NCBI GenBank assembly: GCA_013349405.1
Contig: DUZS01000013.1
Coordinates: forward strand, 23,026-87,025
From: Desulfuromonadales bacterium
GTDB taxonomy: Bacteria > Desulfobacterota > Desulfuromonadia > Geobacterales > Pseudopelobacteraceae
Length of the DNA: 64,000 nt
Reading direction: 5' to 3'
This document shows, in pieces, positions 12,302-21,594 of this stretch; position 1 is the first letter of the stretch, and every line of letters starts with the position of its first letter. The notes under the pieces are model-generated. The model did no database searches, was not told the DNA's origin, and was given only the letters and a program-made list of their open reading frames with translations. The translations under genes and the position numbers were made by a program.

Positions 12302-13150
12302 ATGAACAGAGAACTGGAAGTGATGATCATGACCGCCAGCGACCTACCGACTATTCCGGTGGTTGCAACCAAGGTCATGCAGCTTATTGAGAGTGAAAAT
12401 GCCACTGCGGAAGAGCTGTCAAAAGTGGTTGCCTCAGACCCGGCTGTTGCCGCCCGCGTACTTAAAATATCAAACTCCTCCTATTACGGCTGTCAGCGTC
12501 AGATACAAACCCTTTCGCATGCGATTGTTGTGCTTGGTTTTGGAACATTAAAGAGCCTGATTGTGGCAGCATCTGTCAAACAGGTGTATCAGCCCTACGG
12601 TCTTACCGAAAAAATGCTCTGGGAGCACTCCTTCGGGGCCGGACTGGCAGCACGCATCATCGCAAAAGAGACCCGTATGGCGAGCGAAGAAGAGGCTTTT
12701 CTTGGCGGACTTTTTCATGATATCGGCAAAATAATCATGAACAGTATGAACAGCAGCCAGTTTCAGGCTGTCATGCAGAGATGCTACAACGACGGACTCT
12801 CTTTTGAGGATGCCGAACGGCAGGTATACCCCTATACGCACGCTGAAGTCGGCGGGCTGGTCATTAAAAAATGGAACTTTCCCGACATGCTGATGCATGC
12901 GGTCTTGAATCATCATTCCTTTGATTTTGGAGAAGATTCGGATATGTTTCAGGTCAACCTCACCTGTGTGGTCGGCCTGGCTGACATGTTCTGTCATAAG
13001 GCCGGCATCGGCATACGTGAGCCGCACGACGGCTTGGACCTTCTCCACACAGTACCGGCACAGAAACTCGGTCTTACGGAACAGCGCCTGGACACTCTTT
13101 TGGCTCTCTTCACCGAAGCATATGAAAAGGATAAGAGCTTTTTTAACTGA
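12302..13150 (+). CDS. HDOD-domain signalling protein
   Basis: This 282-residue protein consists almost entirely of an HDOD domain, a catalytically degenerate relative of HD phosphohydrolases found in signalling and motility proteins. Typical segments are 'LPTIPVVATKVMQLI', 'SDPAVAARVLKISNSSYYG' and 'EEAFLGGLFHDIGKIIMN'. An HD pair is still visible in 'FHDIGK', and 'VLNHHSF' is the second His-rich motif. No receiver or GGDEF partner is fused to it. HDOD proteins are numerous in Geobacter-type genomes, and target processes vary. It is separated from def by only 65 bases and could be co-transcribed with it. Confidence 0.88.
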   Translation: MNRELEVMIMTASDLPTIPVVATKVMQLIESENATAEELSKVVASDPAVAARVLKISNSSYYGCQRQIQTLSHAIVVLGFGTLKSLIVAASVKQVYQPYGLTEKMLWEHSFGAGLAARIIAKETRMASEEEAFLGGLFHDIGKIIMNSMNSSQFQAVMQRCYNDGLSFEDAERQVYPYTHAEVGGLVIKKWNFPDMLMHAVLNHHSFDFGEDSDMFQVNLTCVVGLADMFCHKAGIGIREPHDGLDLLHTVPAQKLGLTEQRLDTLLALFTEAYEKDKSFFN

Positions 13151-13215
13151 TTGCAGCACTACTGTGAAATAGTGTTATCGAGACCTTGAAAATTCCACTA
13201 AGGACACATTACCTC

Positions 13216-13722
13216 ATGATCCGCACCATTCTCACCTACCCAAACCCCGAGCTCAAAAAAAAATCCGCCCCGGTAACAGTTATTACTGATTCGATCCGGG
13301 AACTTGTTCAGGATATGGCCGAATCAATGTACGCCGCTCCGGGAGTCGGGTTAGCCGCTCCGCAGCTCGGCATCCATCAACGTGTTATTATTATCGATAT
13401 ATCCGGCAAAAACGAGCCGCCCGATCTGATTGTCGCCATCAATCCAAAGATTGTTCATGCTGAAGGTGATGCCTATGAAGAGGAGGGCTGCCTCTCCGTA
13501 CCGGACTATGCCGCCAATGTCAAACGTCGCGCGCGGGTGACCGTTAAAGCGCTCGATCTGGAGGGGGCTGAACGAACCTGGCAAGCCGAAGATCTCCTCG
13601 CAATTGCTTTTCAACATGAAATCGACCACCTTGACGGAATCCTGTTTGTCGATCATCTCTCCACTCTCAAGCGCGAACTGTTTCAGCGCAAAGCCCGTAA
13701 AGCGGCTGAGGAGAGAAGATGA
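13216..13722 (+). CDS. def: Peptide deformylase
   Basis: Def removes the formyl group from the N-terminal methionine of new proteins. All three family motifs are present: 'GVGLAAPQLG', 'EEGCLSVP' (metal-binding Cys) and 'HEIDHLDG' (two metal-binding His and the catalytic Glu). The ATG at 13216 (MIRTILTYPNPEL) gives a normal 168-residue protein and has 'AAGGA' upstream. The ORF-track start at 13186 would add an atypical N-terminus. It overlaps fmt by 4 bases, the classic def-fmt arrangement. Confidence 0.96.
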   Translation: MIRTILTYPNPELKKKSAPVTVITDSIRELVQDMAESMYAAPGVGLAAPQLGIHQRVIIIDISGKNEPPDLIVAINPKIVHAEGDAYEEEGCLSVPDYAANVKRRARVTVKALDLEGAERTWQAEDLLAIAFQHEIDHLDGILFVDHLSTLKRELFQRKARKAAEERR

Positions 13723-14678
13723 CCGGCTGGCGTACCATTTTTATGGGAACACCTGAATTCGCCTGTCCGACACTACAGATGCTGATCGAGCGCGGGGAGC
13801 AGATAGTGGCCGTAGTTACCCAGCCGGACCGGCCAAAGGGGCGGGGTCAGAAGTTGATGCCCCCTCCGGTCAAGGAACTGGCCGAAAAAAATGGTATCCC
13901 CGTATATCAGCCGCTCAAAGTTCGTAATTCGGAGTTTGTTGAGGTCATCCGTGAGCTGAAACCGGATGTTATTGTTGTCGTGGCCTTTGGCCAGATACTG
14001 CCGAAAGTCCTGCTGGAAATTCCACCATACGGCTGCATTAACGTCCATGCCTCGCTGCTGCCCCGCTATCGCGGTGCCGCCCCGCTCAACTGGTGCCTCA
14101 TGAACGGTGAAACCGAGACCGGCGTTACCACCATGCTGATGGATGTCGGTCTTGACACCGGCGATATGCTGCTGGCGCGAAAAACCGCTCTGGATGAAAA
14201 CGAAGACATCAGTTCGTTGCATGACCGCATGGCGACAATGGGAGCTGAGCTGCTGGCCGAAACGCTTGACCGGCGCGCGGCAGGTGATCTTGTGCCGCAG
14301 CCGCAGAATGACGCCGACAGTTGTTATGCGTCGATGCTCAAAAAAGAGGACGGCATCATTAACTGGCATGCTGACGCCCGTTCGATCCACAACCAGGTGC
14401 GCAGCCTGGCGGTCTGGCCGGTGGCGTCTACCACAATAGGCGGTCAGGTGCTGAAAATCTACCGCACCCGCATCGGCAGCGGTTCCGGAGAACCGGGAAC
14501 TGTGCTGCAGGCGGCAAAAGGCCTCCTTGAGGTTGCCTGCCAATCGGGCAGCATCTTTTTACAGGAAGTGCAGCTGTCCGGAAAAAAACGTCTCGACTGC
14601 ACCAGCTTTCTCTCCGGCTTTCCCCTCTCCGCAGGCACCCTGCTCGGCAATGACCACACTGAGGATGAGCACCAGTGA
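13719..14678 (+). CDS. fmt: Methionyl-tRNA formyltransferase
   Basis: This 319-residue protein formylates initiator Met-tRNA using 10-formyl-tetrahydrofolate, the partner reaction to deformylation by Def. It has the N-terminal 'IFMGTPEFACPTL', the loop 'QPDRPKGRGQKLMPPPVKELA' and the catalytic signature 'INVHASLLPRYRGAAPLNW', with Asn, His and later Asp ('DVGLDTGDML'). The ATG overlaps the def stop (ATGA), which indicates translational coupling. The stop overlaps the next gene in the same way. Confidence 0.97.
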   Translation: MTGWRTIFMGTPEFACPTLQMLIERGEQIVAVVTQPDRPKGRGQKLMPPPVKELAEKNGIPVYQPLKVRNSEFVEVIRELKPDVIVVVAFGQILPKVLLEIPPYGCINVHASLLPRYRGAAPLNWCLMNGETETGVTTMLMDVGLDTGDMLLARKTALDENEDISSLHDRMATMGAELLAETLDRRAAGDLVPQPQNDADSCYASMLKKEDGIINWHADARSIHNQVRSLAVWPVASTTIGGQVLKIYRTRIGSGSGEPGTVLQAAKGLLEVACQSGSIFLQEVQLSGKKRLDCTSFLSGFPLSAGTLLGNDHTEDEHQ

Positions 14679-15475
14679 CTGAAACCCCCAAAACAGCAGC
14701 GACTCCGCCACGCAAGCGGCTCTTTGTCACCCTGATGGGGGTAACCTGCCTGATCGTCGTGGCCGTTATTTTCCTCGCCTGGTGGATACCGAACCGTGGC
14801 CTGGCCAACATTCACCCGAATCTGCCGCATATTGTCGGCGTAATCATGGTGGTGCTTTCCGGGGCGGCGATTCTTGGCACCGGTCTGCTGGTGTTGACTA
14901 CTGCGCTCGGCAAGGATATTTTTCTCACCCGCTTCATGCGTCTTGTGGTGATCAAGTTTCTGCTGCCGGTGATAGAATTTGTGGGGAGGGTGATTGGGCT
15001 CGACAAGGACAATATCCGCCAGTCGTTCATCGCCATGAACAACAGCCTGGTAACATCGCAGCGGATGAAGGTACGACCGGACCGGATTCTCGTGCTGCTG
15101 CCGCACTGCATCCAGTTATCGGACTGTGAAATAAAAGTGACCGGCGATATCCATAAATGCCTGCAATGCGGGCGCTGCAGTATCAAGGGACTGGTCGATG
15201 TCGGTTACAAATACAACATCGACATCTCGGTGGCTACCGGCGGTACGCTGGCCCGTAAAGTTATTGTTGAAAAACGTCCGAAGCTCGTAATTGCAGTCGC
15301 CTGCGAACGTGATCTGACCTCCGGGATCAAGGACTGCTACCCCCTGCCGGTTATCGGCATCCTCAACGAACGTCCCTTCGGTCCCTGTTTCAACACCGTT
15401 GTCGATGTGTCAAAAATTGATGCGGCGTTAAGTCAGGTCCTGGAGTACGAAAAAAATGTGGTTTCGAGCAACTGA
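14675..15475 (+). CDS. DUF116 family membrane protein
   Basis: This 266-residue protein has two N-terminal membrane helices (about 13-32 and 47-70) and then a cytoplasmic Cys-rich DUF116 domain. The domain carries 'HCIQLSDCEIK', 'KCLQCGRCSIKGL', 'VACERDL' and 'FGPCFNT', which together look like a metal or iron-sulfur site. DUF116 function is unknown. The family is regularly found after fmt in anaerobes, which matches the 4-base overlap with fmt here. It may use formate or one-carbon chemistry, but nothing in the sequence proves this. Confidence 0.88.
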   Translation: MTETPKTAATPPRKRLFVTLMGVTCLIVVAVIFLAWWIPNRGLANIHPNLPHIVGVIMVVLSGAAILGTGLLVLTTALGKDIFLTRFMRLVVIKFLLPVIEFVGRVIGLDKDNIRQSFIAMNNSLVTSQRMKVRPDRILVLLPHCIQLSDCEIKVTGDIHKCLQCGRCSIKGLVDVGYKYNIDISVATGGTLARKVIVEKRPKLVIAVACERDLTSGIKDCYPLPVIGILNERPFGPCFNTVVDVSKIDAALSQVLEYEKNVVSSN

Positions 15476-15489
15476 ACCGGCTCTTCAAC

Positions 15490-16944
15490 TCACCCGTTCG
15501 CAAGCATTTCACGCAGATTTTCCACCACGATTCCCTGTGAGCCCAGCTCATCGCAGGTAACCAGTTCAACCCTGCCGTCCGGACGTAGTTTATAGCAGGC
15601 GCTGTCATCAGTCAGTTTCGGAAAGTATTTCCCCCCGACATCCTCGTAGAGATCGACACGGTAAAGTTCCTCTCCGTTTTCCCACTGCCACTCGCCACCC
15701 AGATTGAGTATCCCGTCGTTCTCATAGACCGTTGCTGCTCCGTTCGGATTGCGGTAGCCGACGTAATATTTTCCTTCCCGCTTGTCGTACACAGCTGCGT
15801 TCATGGGCCACAATCTGTCACCGACCACCTCACTGAAGGTCCGCCCCTGAATGAAAAACGACTTGTCAGCCCTGCTGAGAGGCCACTCAGAGGTCATCTT
15901 GTCGGGGCTGTGGGTGAGAATCGTAGACTCTTTTTGTAATACCGTATACTTCAGGCGGCGATAGTCGGTATGAACAACGCTCCGGCGCGTTGCAATATCA
16001 TGAATCACAATCGCATCCTCAAAAGCCGACAATGCTTCAACGTAGCGTTGGCGACTCCAGGCCCTCTCAATATAATCGTTGATGTCGCCATACAGCACAG
16101 ATGCCGCTTCAAACTCGTCGGAAGAACAGCCGAGTCGCTGCGGGCGCCTTTCACTATAGAGCGCCTGCCACAATTCTATGTCATGCGCGGTATCACCGCT
16201 GAAGACCAGTGACTCCCCCGCAGTGCGGAATTTCACACCGATGCCCGGCACCCCATGCCAGACCGGGGCATTTATGGCCTCAATGGTGAACCCGCCCGGA
16301 TCGCGATAGATATTCCGGTCTTCTTCGTAAAACGTCGGTGACGAAAAGGGATAGAACTGTTCCGGCTCAACCCATTCACCATACTCCGGATCCTTGAAGA
16401 GCAACCGTGCCGTGCCGTTTTTTGCACTGATGACAATTTTTGCCTGCCAGGGGGGTACTGCTGCCCCCTGCGCATCGACAACAGCGGGCCTCGTGCCGCC
16501 GGCACCGGTATCCAGGGTGGCAATCCGGTATTTTGCCCGGGGGCCGAGTGTGTGAAAATCAATGTAATCATCATAGGAAAGATCAATGACCCGCTTTGCC
16601 TCGCTGTCGAGGCTGCTATAAAGGGCCGGACCGCTCGCGGTGCGCAAGCCATCGCTGATGGTCCCGGTGGTAAATACCTGAAGTTTACCGGTGATATCAG
16701 GCGCATAAAGGTTAAAGAGAGCAAGGTCGGTTAACCAGCGTTTATGGTCGTCGTGGCAATGAGTGATAATAAGCCCTCTTATGGCTTTGAGTCCATGACC
16801 GCCGATCTGCTGAAACAGGGGCGAACCGCAATCGACAAGAAAGCTGCTGTCACCGATGCTGATCTGATAACCGACACTTTTTCCCATAGCGGAAAACGGC
16901 CCATAATCTCCCAGTACCCGGACTAAAATTCCATCAGTAGCCAT
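15490..16944 (-). CDS. Metallo-beta-lactamase-fold hydrolase, 484 residues
   Basis: The N-terminal 270 residues form an MBL fold. It has the metal motif 'ITHCHDDHKRW' (HxHxDH-type, about residue 82) and later 'VFSGDTAHD' with the metal-bridging Asp. The remaining 200 residues match nothing I recognise. They contain 'FEDAIVIHDIATRRSVVHTDYRRL', where an extra His/Asp cluster could complete the site. It is the last gene of the minus-strand array that starts at 30552 and begins 12 bases after the cyclase gene. Since class II cyclic-nucleotide phosphodiesterases have the MBL fold, a role in degrading the cyclase product is possible. That is only an idea from gene order. Confidence 0.75.
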   Translation of the reverse strand: MATDGILVRVLGDYGPFSAMGKSVGYQISIGDSSFLVDCGSPLFQQIGGHGLKAIRGLIITHCHDDHKRWLTDLALFNLYAPDITGKLQVFTTGTISDGLRTASGPALYSSLDSEAKRVIDLSYDDYIDFHTLGPRAKYRIATLDTGAGGTRPAVVDAQGAAVPPWQAKIVISAKNGTARLLFKDPEYGEWVEPEQFYPFSSPTFYEEDRNIYRDPGGFTIEAINAPVWHGVPGIGVKFRTAGESLVFSGDTAHDIELWQALYSERRPQRLGCSSDEFEAASVLYGDINDYIERAWSRQRYVEALSAFEDAIVIHDIATRRSVVHTDYRRLKYTVLQKESTILTHSPDKMTSEWPLSRADKSFFIQGRTFSEVVGDRLWPMNAAVYDKREGKYYVGYRNPNGAATVYENDGILNLGGEWQWENGEELYRVDLYEDVGGKYFPKLTDDSACYKLRPDGRVELVTCDELGSQGIVVENLREMLANG

Positions 16945-16956
16945 GTAACACCTCTC

Positions 16957-18942
16957 TCACTTTTCCGTCAGCCGCACAACTTTTTCCGGATCACACTCAA
17001 CTACGACCGTCTCGGCTTCCGAATCCAGAGGGTTGAGAGAAAAAATGCCGACGGGTATATCTTTGCCCTTGACGATGACCCGCTCCTGGCCGAGAATCGA
17101 GACTCCCCGGAGCAACCCGGAAGCAATGCCTGGGCGCAGTTTTTCCAGCGTATACTCTGTTATCAGAATTTTTGCATTATATCGACGCGTCAGGCCTTCA
17201 ACCCGAGCCCCCAGATTGACATGATCACCGATAACGGTGTAGTCCATCTTCTTTCCTTCCGCACCAATATTACCGACAATCGCTTCACCGCTGTTCAGGC
17301 CGATTCCGGAAAAGAGTGGCGCCCTTCCTTCCGCTTCCCATTTGAGACGTAATTGTTCAAGCCGCTTCTGCATCTCCAGGGCACACCGCACCGCCCGCTC
17401 GGCATGGTCATCCTGTTTCATGGGGGCGCCCCAGAACACGACTATCGCATCACCGACAAATTTATCGAGAATTCCCTCCCACTTCAGTACGATATCAGTC
17501 ATCGCTCCCAGGTATTCATTGAGTATTGCGACCACTTCCTCCGGTTGATGATTTTCAGAATAGACGGCAAATTCTACAACATCTGAAAAAAGAACAGTTA
17601 CTTCACGCTTCTGTCCGCCCAGTTGGGCCATTTTCGGGTTGCGGATCATCTCGTCAACCAGGCGTTCTGTGACATAACTGGAAAACATGGCCCTGATTTG
17701 ACGAGACTGCTTTTCTTCGAACAGAAGCTTAGTTACCGTTTGTGTCGTTACAATAGCCATCATTGTTGTCAGCGGATAGATCAGTGAAAGCCAGATTCCT
17801 CCCAGGCAGGCTATTTCTGAGGCGATAATATACGCTGCCACGAACGAAAAGCCGACGACAACGCCGTTGCGAGCGGACAGCCGTGGCAAGAGAAGCGATA
17901 ACAAAATAGAGGTAGACAGTATAACTGCCAGTTCAACGACACCGGGGCTTTTACGCATGAATCTGTTGGTGAGAATATTTTCAACAACAGTGGCATTTTT
18001 TTCAACACCCGGCATTTCTGCTGAAAACGGTGACACTTTTTGATCGTAGGTTGCCAGTGCGGAGGTGCCTATCAGCACAACCTTACCGGCCAAAACCTCA
18101 CTTTTAACCTGGCCGCTCAGTAGATCAGCCGCGCTGATATAGGGAAAGCTCCCCTCGGGACCGTAGTAGTTGATCAGAACCCGGTTTGACAGGTCGGTCG
18201 GAATAAAACGCTCTCCGAAGCGTATATTTGACCCACCATACAGGCCAAGATCCTCCTGACGCAATCCCTGGGCCAGGCGAGCAATCTGCAACGCCAGTGA
18301 GGGATAGGCGTCATCTCCATGGTTGACCGCCATAATCTCCCAGCGCATGACGCCGTCCATATCGGGGTGTGACGTAACATGCCCCAGTGCGGCAGCAGCA
18401 TGCGCAATAGCGGGTCGTGGTGGGAGTGGCCGCACTCCCTGAATAGCCCACTGTTTCCAGGGGATGCCCGGAACTGTTTTTACCTCCATAAAGGCGGCGT
18501 CCCAGAGCAGATCGTTCTGTTCCGCAGTCGGAGGAGCGGTGCCTTTGGCCACATCGGAAAAAGCCACCGGCAGCACGGCATTACCGGCAGCCTTGACAGC
18601 GGCTGCAAGTGCAGCATCTGCTTCGGGGCTCTCCGGCTCACTGAAAAATATATCGATACCGATTGTACGGGGGTGCCCGGAAGAAACCGCTTGCACCAGA
18701 CGCGCTGTTACCGTTCGGCTCCATGGCCAGCGGCCATATTCTTCAAGGCTTTTTTCATCAATGGCAACGATGACGATATCATTCCGACGGGGTGACGGTC
18801 GCAGCTGTTCCCGCAAACGCATCCGCAGATCGTAGGTTTTGCTTTCCAGATGTTCACGGATAACGGCGGGGTCCTGCCACTGTGCGAGGAAAGCCAGCAG
18901 AGTAGCGATCAGGGCAACAATATAAAAGGGGCGGTTCTTCAT
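16957..18942 (-). CDS. CHASE2-sensor adenylate cyclase
   Basis: The 661 residues are arranged as an N-terminal helix (about 5-20), an extracytoplasmic CHASE2 sensor (about 30-310, 'EEYGRWPWSRTVTARLVQAV', 'VLIGTSALATYDQ'), about three membrane helices (330-415) and a class III nucleotide cyclase domain (about 440-625). Metal-binding Asp residues lie in 'VLFSDVVEF' and 'KFVGDAIVVFWGAP'. The base-selecting Lys ('DKFVGD') and Asp ('MDYTVIGDHVNLGAR') are the pair normally seen in adenylate, not guanylate, cyclases. It therefore probably makes cAMP in response to an envelope signal. The FecR gene ends 7 bases upstream. CHASE2 cyclases next to FecR proteins are a recurring pairing. Confidence 0.92.
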   Translation of the reverse strand: MKNRPFYIVALIATLLAFLAQWQDPAVIREHLESKTYDLRMRLREQLRPSPRRNDIVIVAIDEKSLEEYGRWPWSRTVTARLVQAVSSGHPRTIGIDIFFSEPESPEADAALAAAVKAAGNAVLPVAFSDVAKGTAPPTAEQNDLLWDAAFMEVKTVPGIPWKQWAIQGVRPLPPRPAIAHAAAALGHVTSHPDMDGVMRWEIMAVNHGDDAYPSLALQIARLAQGLRQEDLGLYGGSNIRFGERFIPTDLSNRVLINYYGPEGSFPYISAADLLSGQVKSEVLAGKVVLIGTSALATYDQKVSPFSAEMPGVEKNATVVENILTNRFMRKSPGVVELAVILSTSILLSLLLPRLSARNGVVVGFSFVAAYIIASEIACLGGIWLSLIYPLTTMMAIVTTQTVTKLLFEEKQSRQIRAMFSSYVTERLVDEMIRNPKMAQLGGQKREVTVLFSDVVEFAVYSENHQPEEVVAILNEYLGAMTDIVLKWEGILDKFVGDAIVVFWGAPMKQDDHAERAVRCALEMQKRLEQLRLKWEAEGRAPLFSGIGLNSGEAIVGNIGAEGKKMDYTVIGDHVNLGARVEGLTRRYNAKILITEYTLEKLRPGIASGLLRGVSILGQERVIVKGKDIPVGIFSLNPLDSEAETVVVECDPEKVVRLTEK

Positions 18943-18948
18943 TCGGTA

Positions 18949-19713
18949 CTAAAAATTAACTCCGATGTTCACGGCGCCTGGTTTTGGCGGCGGCGGCTGC
19001 TGACGATCGAATTTCGGAACAACCGGAATCGGCGTTACTCCGACAGTGCCGTAAATAGCTACGCGCGGCACCGTATCAGGCAGCTTGATTTCTGCGCCGG
19101 AGGTGCTGGTATCACGCTTCAGCTTTTCCAGTTCTGCCGGAGAGAGCTGTGTGGGCGTCGGCATCGGCTGGCCAGCCATAACAAGAATCGTTTCGCCCGG
19201 CGAAAGCTTGACGGTTGCCGCTCCTTCCCCATCCTCCAGTTTACGTACATCAACGATCCCTTCGAGGCAGGTCACTCGGGTAAAGGCTTGACCGTTCAGG
19301 ATGCCGACTTCAAAAAGGATCACCGTTCCCCTGGCCGCTGCAACAACCGTTGGGGTTTTGACTTCAAATTTCGTTTTTCCCACGACGGCGCGCATTTTGC
19401 CATCAAGCAGATTAAACAGGGACTTACCCCGATCAGTCCGTGAGTGAATAAACGTCTCGACACTCATACGGGACTTCTCTGCCAGCGTCAACACACTGTC
19501 GTCAATAAACAGGAGCTTGACCCTCCCTGCTTCAGGAGTTGCAACAGTATCCTGAAGCTCTATCCCGAGTTTCGGCTGCGCATCAAGCTTTTGTGTGCCC
19601 CGCTCGACCGTGGCTTTGCCACGCACCGCCACAACAGATGCCACCGGTTCGGCATGTGCAGCTACGACGGCAAAAAAAAGTCCGCTGCAAAGTGCTGTAA
19701 TAAGTGATTTCAT
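18949..19713 (-). CDS. Secreted FecR-domain protein
   Basis: This protein is about 254 residues. The ATG at 19713 has GGAAGG upstream and opens a clean signal peptide ('LITALCSGLFFAVVAAHAEP'). The longer ORF-track start overlaps the upstream gene. Residues about 25-170 form a FecR domain: 'VVAVRGKATVERG', 'TPEAGRVKLLFIDDSVLTL' and 'KTPTVVAAARGTVILFEV'. The tail is Pro-rich. Unlike iron-uptake FecR regulators it has no membrane helix or anti-sigma domain, so it is probably a periplasmic partner of the neighbouring CHASE2 sensor or outer-membrane barrel. It overlaps the ribosome site with the end of the upstream gene, so translation is likely coupled. Confidence 0.85.
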   Translation of the reverse strand: MKSLITALCSGLFFAVVAAHAEPVASVVAVRGKATVERGTQKLDAQPKLGIELQDTVATPEAGRVKLLFIDDSVLTLAEKSRMSVETFIHSRTDRGKSLFNLLDGKMRAVVGKTKFEVKTPTVVAAARGTVILFEVGILNGQAFTRVTCLEGIVDVRKLEDGEGAATVKLSPGETILVMAGQPMPTPTQLSPAELEKLKRDTSTSGAEIKLPDTVPRVAIYGTVGVTPIPVVPKFDRQQPPPPKPGAVNIGVNF

Positions 19714-19714
19714 A

Positions 19715-21004
19715 TCAGTACCTTCCCTGGAAGAGGATGCTGGTGATTCCCCTGGTGTATTCGTATTCAGGAACATTTGAAGAATTTATGGTGTGGTAAT
19801 AACCTACCGAAACGCCTACCTGTTTATATGCCTGCCAGGTGAGAGAGGCAGAACCGGTAAACGTTGTATCCGAACGGAGTACCGTTGATCCGGCCTGGAT
19901 GGCGTCATAGTCTATGCCGACCAGATCTGCAGAAACGTCAAGCAGCACTTTATTCGACAGAGAAACAGCAACTCCTGCCGTCCCGCGATGCGCGGTCGAA
20001 CTCCAGGCACTGACATCGGCTAATTCCCGCTCGAATGAGTAGCCGAGGCACAGGTTGACGGTTTCAGTGATACGTTGGTTGTGGCTGAGCAAAAGGACGT
20101 GGGTCACGCCGTTCCGTTCGCTGTTGGTGGGATAGAGAGCTGAATTTTTGAAGGTCGAGTCACGAAAGGTGTAATCAAGTTTGGTCTCCATGCCTTCCTT
20201 GAGTGTTATCAGTGCGCCGGGTGTCACAGTAACGTCATTCATATACTGATTGCCGCCCAAAGAAATCGCCTCGAAGCCGCCGCTTATTTTTACCTGTACG
20301 AGTGGGGAAAGCTTGCGCCGGTAGCTGACGTCAAGGAGGTTTTGGGTAAGATTGAAGTCGGTTAGATTGAAATGAACTGTTTGATAGAGTGAATAACGAC
20401 CGCTCAATTCCTGCGTGCTGTCACGGTACGCTGTGCCGTTGAGACCAAGATTGAATACTGCCCGCGTGTCGCCCTGCCGATTAACTCCAACCGGAAGCTG
20501 TACATTGTCGGCAACAAGCGGCACGTTGGAATCATACTGCAGACCGCTCATCAGGGTAATTCCCCACCGTTTACCGCCGCTCTGACTGCGAATGCCGGCA
20601 AGATAGGCCTCCGCCGCAGTTTTCATCACGGGATCAGGATTTCTGGCCAGCAGATTCTCGAAGTAATCGCCGGCTTCATCATACATGGTGCGTTTGTAGT
20701 AGAGTGTGCCCAATTCAAAGTTGATCCGCGGGTTTCCCGGTTCGCGGTTCAGCGCCGCTTTCAGGGCTGACTCAGCGCCCGGATCACCGGCCCGGTTGAG
20801 GGCGATGGCAAGATAGAGAGACGCTTCCTGGTCCGCAGGATGCTCGGCAAGGGCCGCGCGGAACTCTTCCTGGGCGAGAGCGACGTTATCGCCATCCAGC
20901 GCCGCAACACCACGCGCCATACGCTTTTCAAAATCGGCCTCGGTGGCAAAAGCGGAGGTTGAAAGACAACAAAGTGTACCAAGTAGTATCAGTTTTCGGA
21001 ACAT
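19715..21004 (-). CDS. TPR plus outer-membrane beta-barrel protein
   Basis: This 429-residue protein has a signal peptide ('LILLGTLCCLSTSAFATEAD') and three or four TPR repeats (about 22-140). A C-terminal region of alternating short strands (about 155-429, 'GITLMSGLQYDSNVPL', 'VGVSVGYYHTINSSN') ends in aromatic 'LFQGRY', a typical outer-membrane barrel end. The TPR-barrel plan resembles DUF560/Slam-like and polysaccharide-export barrels, but no diagnostic motif assigns it. It lies between the lipoprotein and FecR genes with gaps of 15 bases and 1 base, so it belongs to the same operon. It could export or display the giant protein encoded first. Confidence 0.8.
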   Translation of the reverse strand: MFRKLILLGTLCCLSTSAFATEADFEKRMARGVAALDGDNVALAQEEFRAALAEHPADQEASLYLAIALNRAGDPGAESALKAALNREPGNPRINFELGTLYYKRTMYDEAGDYFENLLARNPDPVMKTAAEAYLAGIRSQSGGKRWGITLMSGLQYDSNVPLVADNVQLPVGVNRQGDTRAVFNLGLNGTAYRDSTQELSGRYSLYQTVHFNLTDFNLTQNLLDVSYRRKLSPLVQVKISGGFEAISLGGNQYMNDVTVTPGALITLKEGMETKLDYTFRDSTFKNSALYPTNSERNGVTHVLLLSHNQRITETVNLCLGYSFERELADVSAWSSTAHRGTAGVAVSLSNKVLLDVSADLVGIDYDAIQAGSTVLRSDTTFTGSASLTWQAYKQVGVSVGYYHTINSSNVPEYEYTRGITSILFQGRY

Positions 21005-21019
21005 GGTTCCTCCTGCATT

Positions 21020-21556
21020 TTATTGAATGGTAGTGGTAAGCGTCGGAGAAAGTGAGATTACATTGGTATCGGTGGCAAGCATGTCATAGACTAATGCACC
21101 GATGGTAGTGAAAGCCTGAAACGTGAGCAACTTGAAATCACCGGCTACCGGTTTTGTTCCGTCTGCTACCTTCAGGTGAATAGTAATCGTGTCGGATGCG
21201 GAGAATCCGGCCGCTTCAATCGCGTAGACAGCCAATTCGGCAGGGGCTGTTGTCGTAGCGCGGATGAACGTAGCGCCCGGAAGGGCCTGATTTCCTGGTA
21301 CGGTGCTTGTTATCTCCACTGTGGCGGCAGAGTCAACGCTTCCATCGGCTTTGAACGTCGGTGTGACGCCGGCTGGTACGGTAATCGACAGATTTATTCC
21401 GGCAATTCCTGCACCGCTGTTTGACAATGCCGCCGATTTAATGACTGCCTTGATGGTTCTGCTGTTCACCGCCGGTGATGATTGTGTGCCGGAGCCGCAT
21501 GCTGACAGCAGTGCAATGGAAAGCAGCATTACCATACCATTTTGTAGCTTTTTCAT
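21020..21556 (-). CDS. Lipoprotein with possible cohesin-like beta domain
   Basis: This protein is about 178 residues from the ATG at 21556, which has a GGAGG ribosome site. The ORF-track start at 21598 has none and overlaps the upstream gene. The signal peptide ends in a lipobox ('IALLSACGSG'), so the protein is lipid-anchored. The remainder is one all-beta-looking domain with 'GAGIAGINLSITVPAGVTP' near its start and 'FSASDTITIHLKVADGTKP' near its end. This order (an aliphatic 'GI..L.ITYP' strand first, a 'D.ITI.LKV' strand late) recalls cohesin modules. The assignment is by eye only. The gene upstream encodes a protein with a dockerin-like C-terminus, which makes a cohesin reading attractive. 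Confidence 0.6.
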   Translation of the reverse strand: MKKLQNGMVMLLSIALLSACGSGTQSSPAVNSRTIKAVIKSAALSNSGAGIAGINLSITVPAGVTPTFKADGSVDSAATVEITSTVPGNQALPGATFIRATTTAPAELAVYAIEAAGFSASDTITIHLKVADGTKPVAGDFKLLTFQAFTTIGALVYDMLATDTNVISLSPTLTTTIQ

Positions 21557-21594
21557 AGTCCCTGTTCCTCCATAATACAAAATTTTTCTATTCA

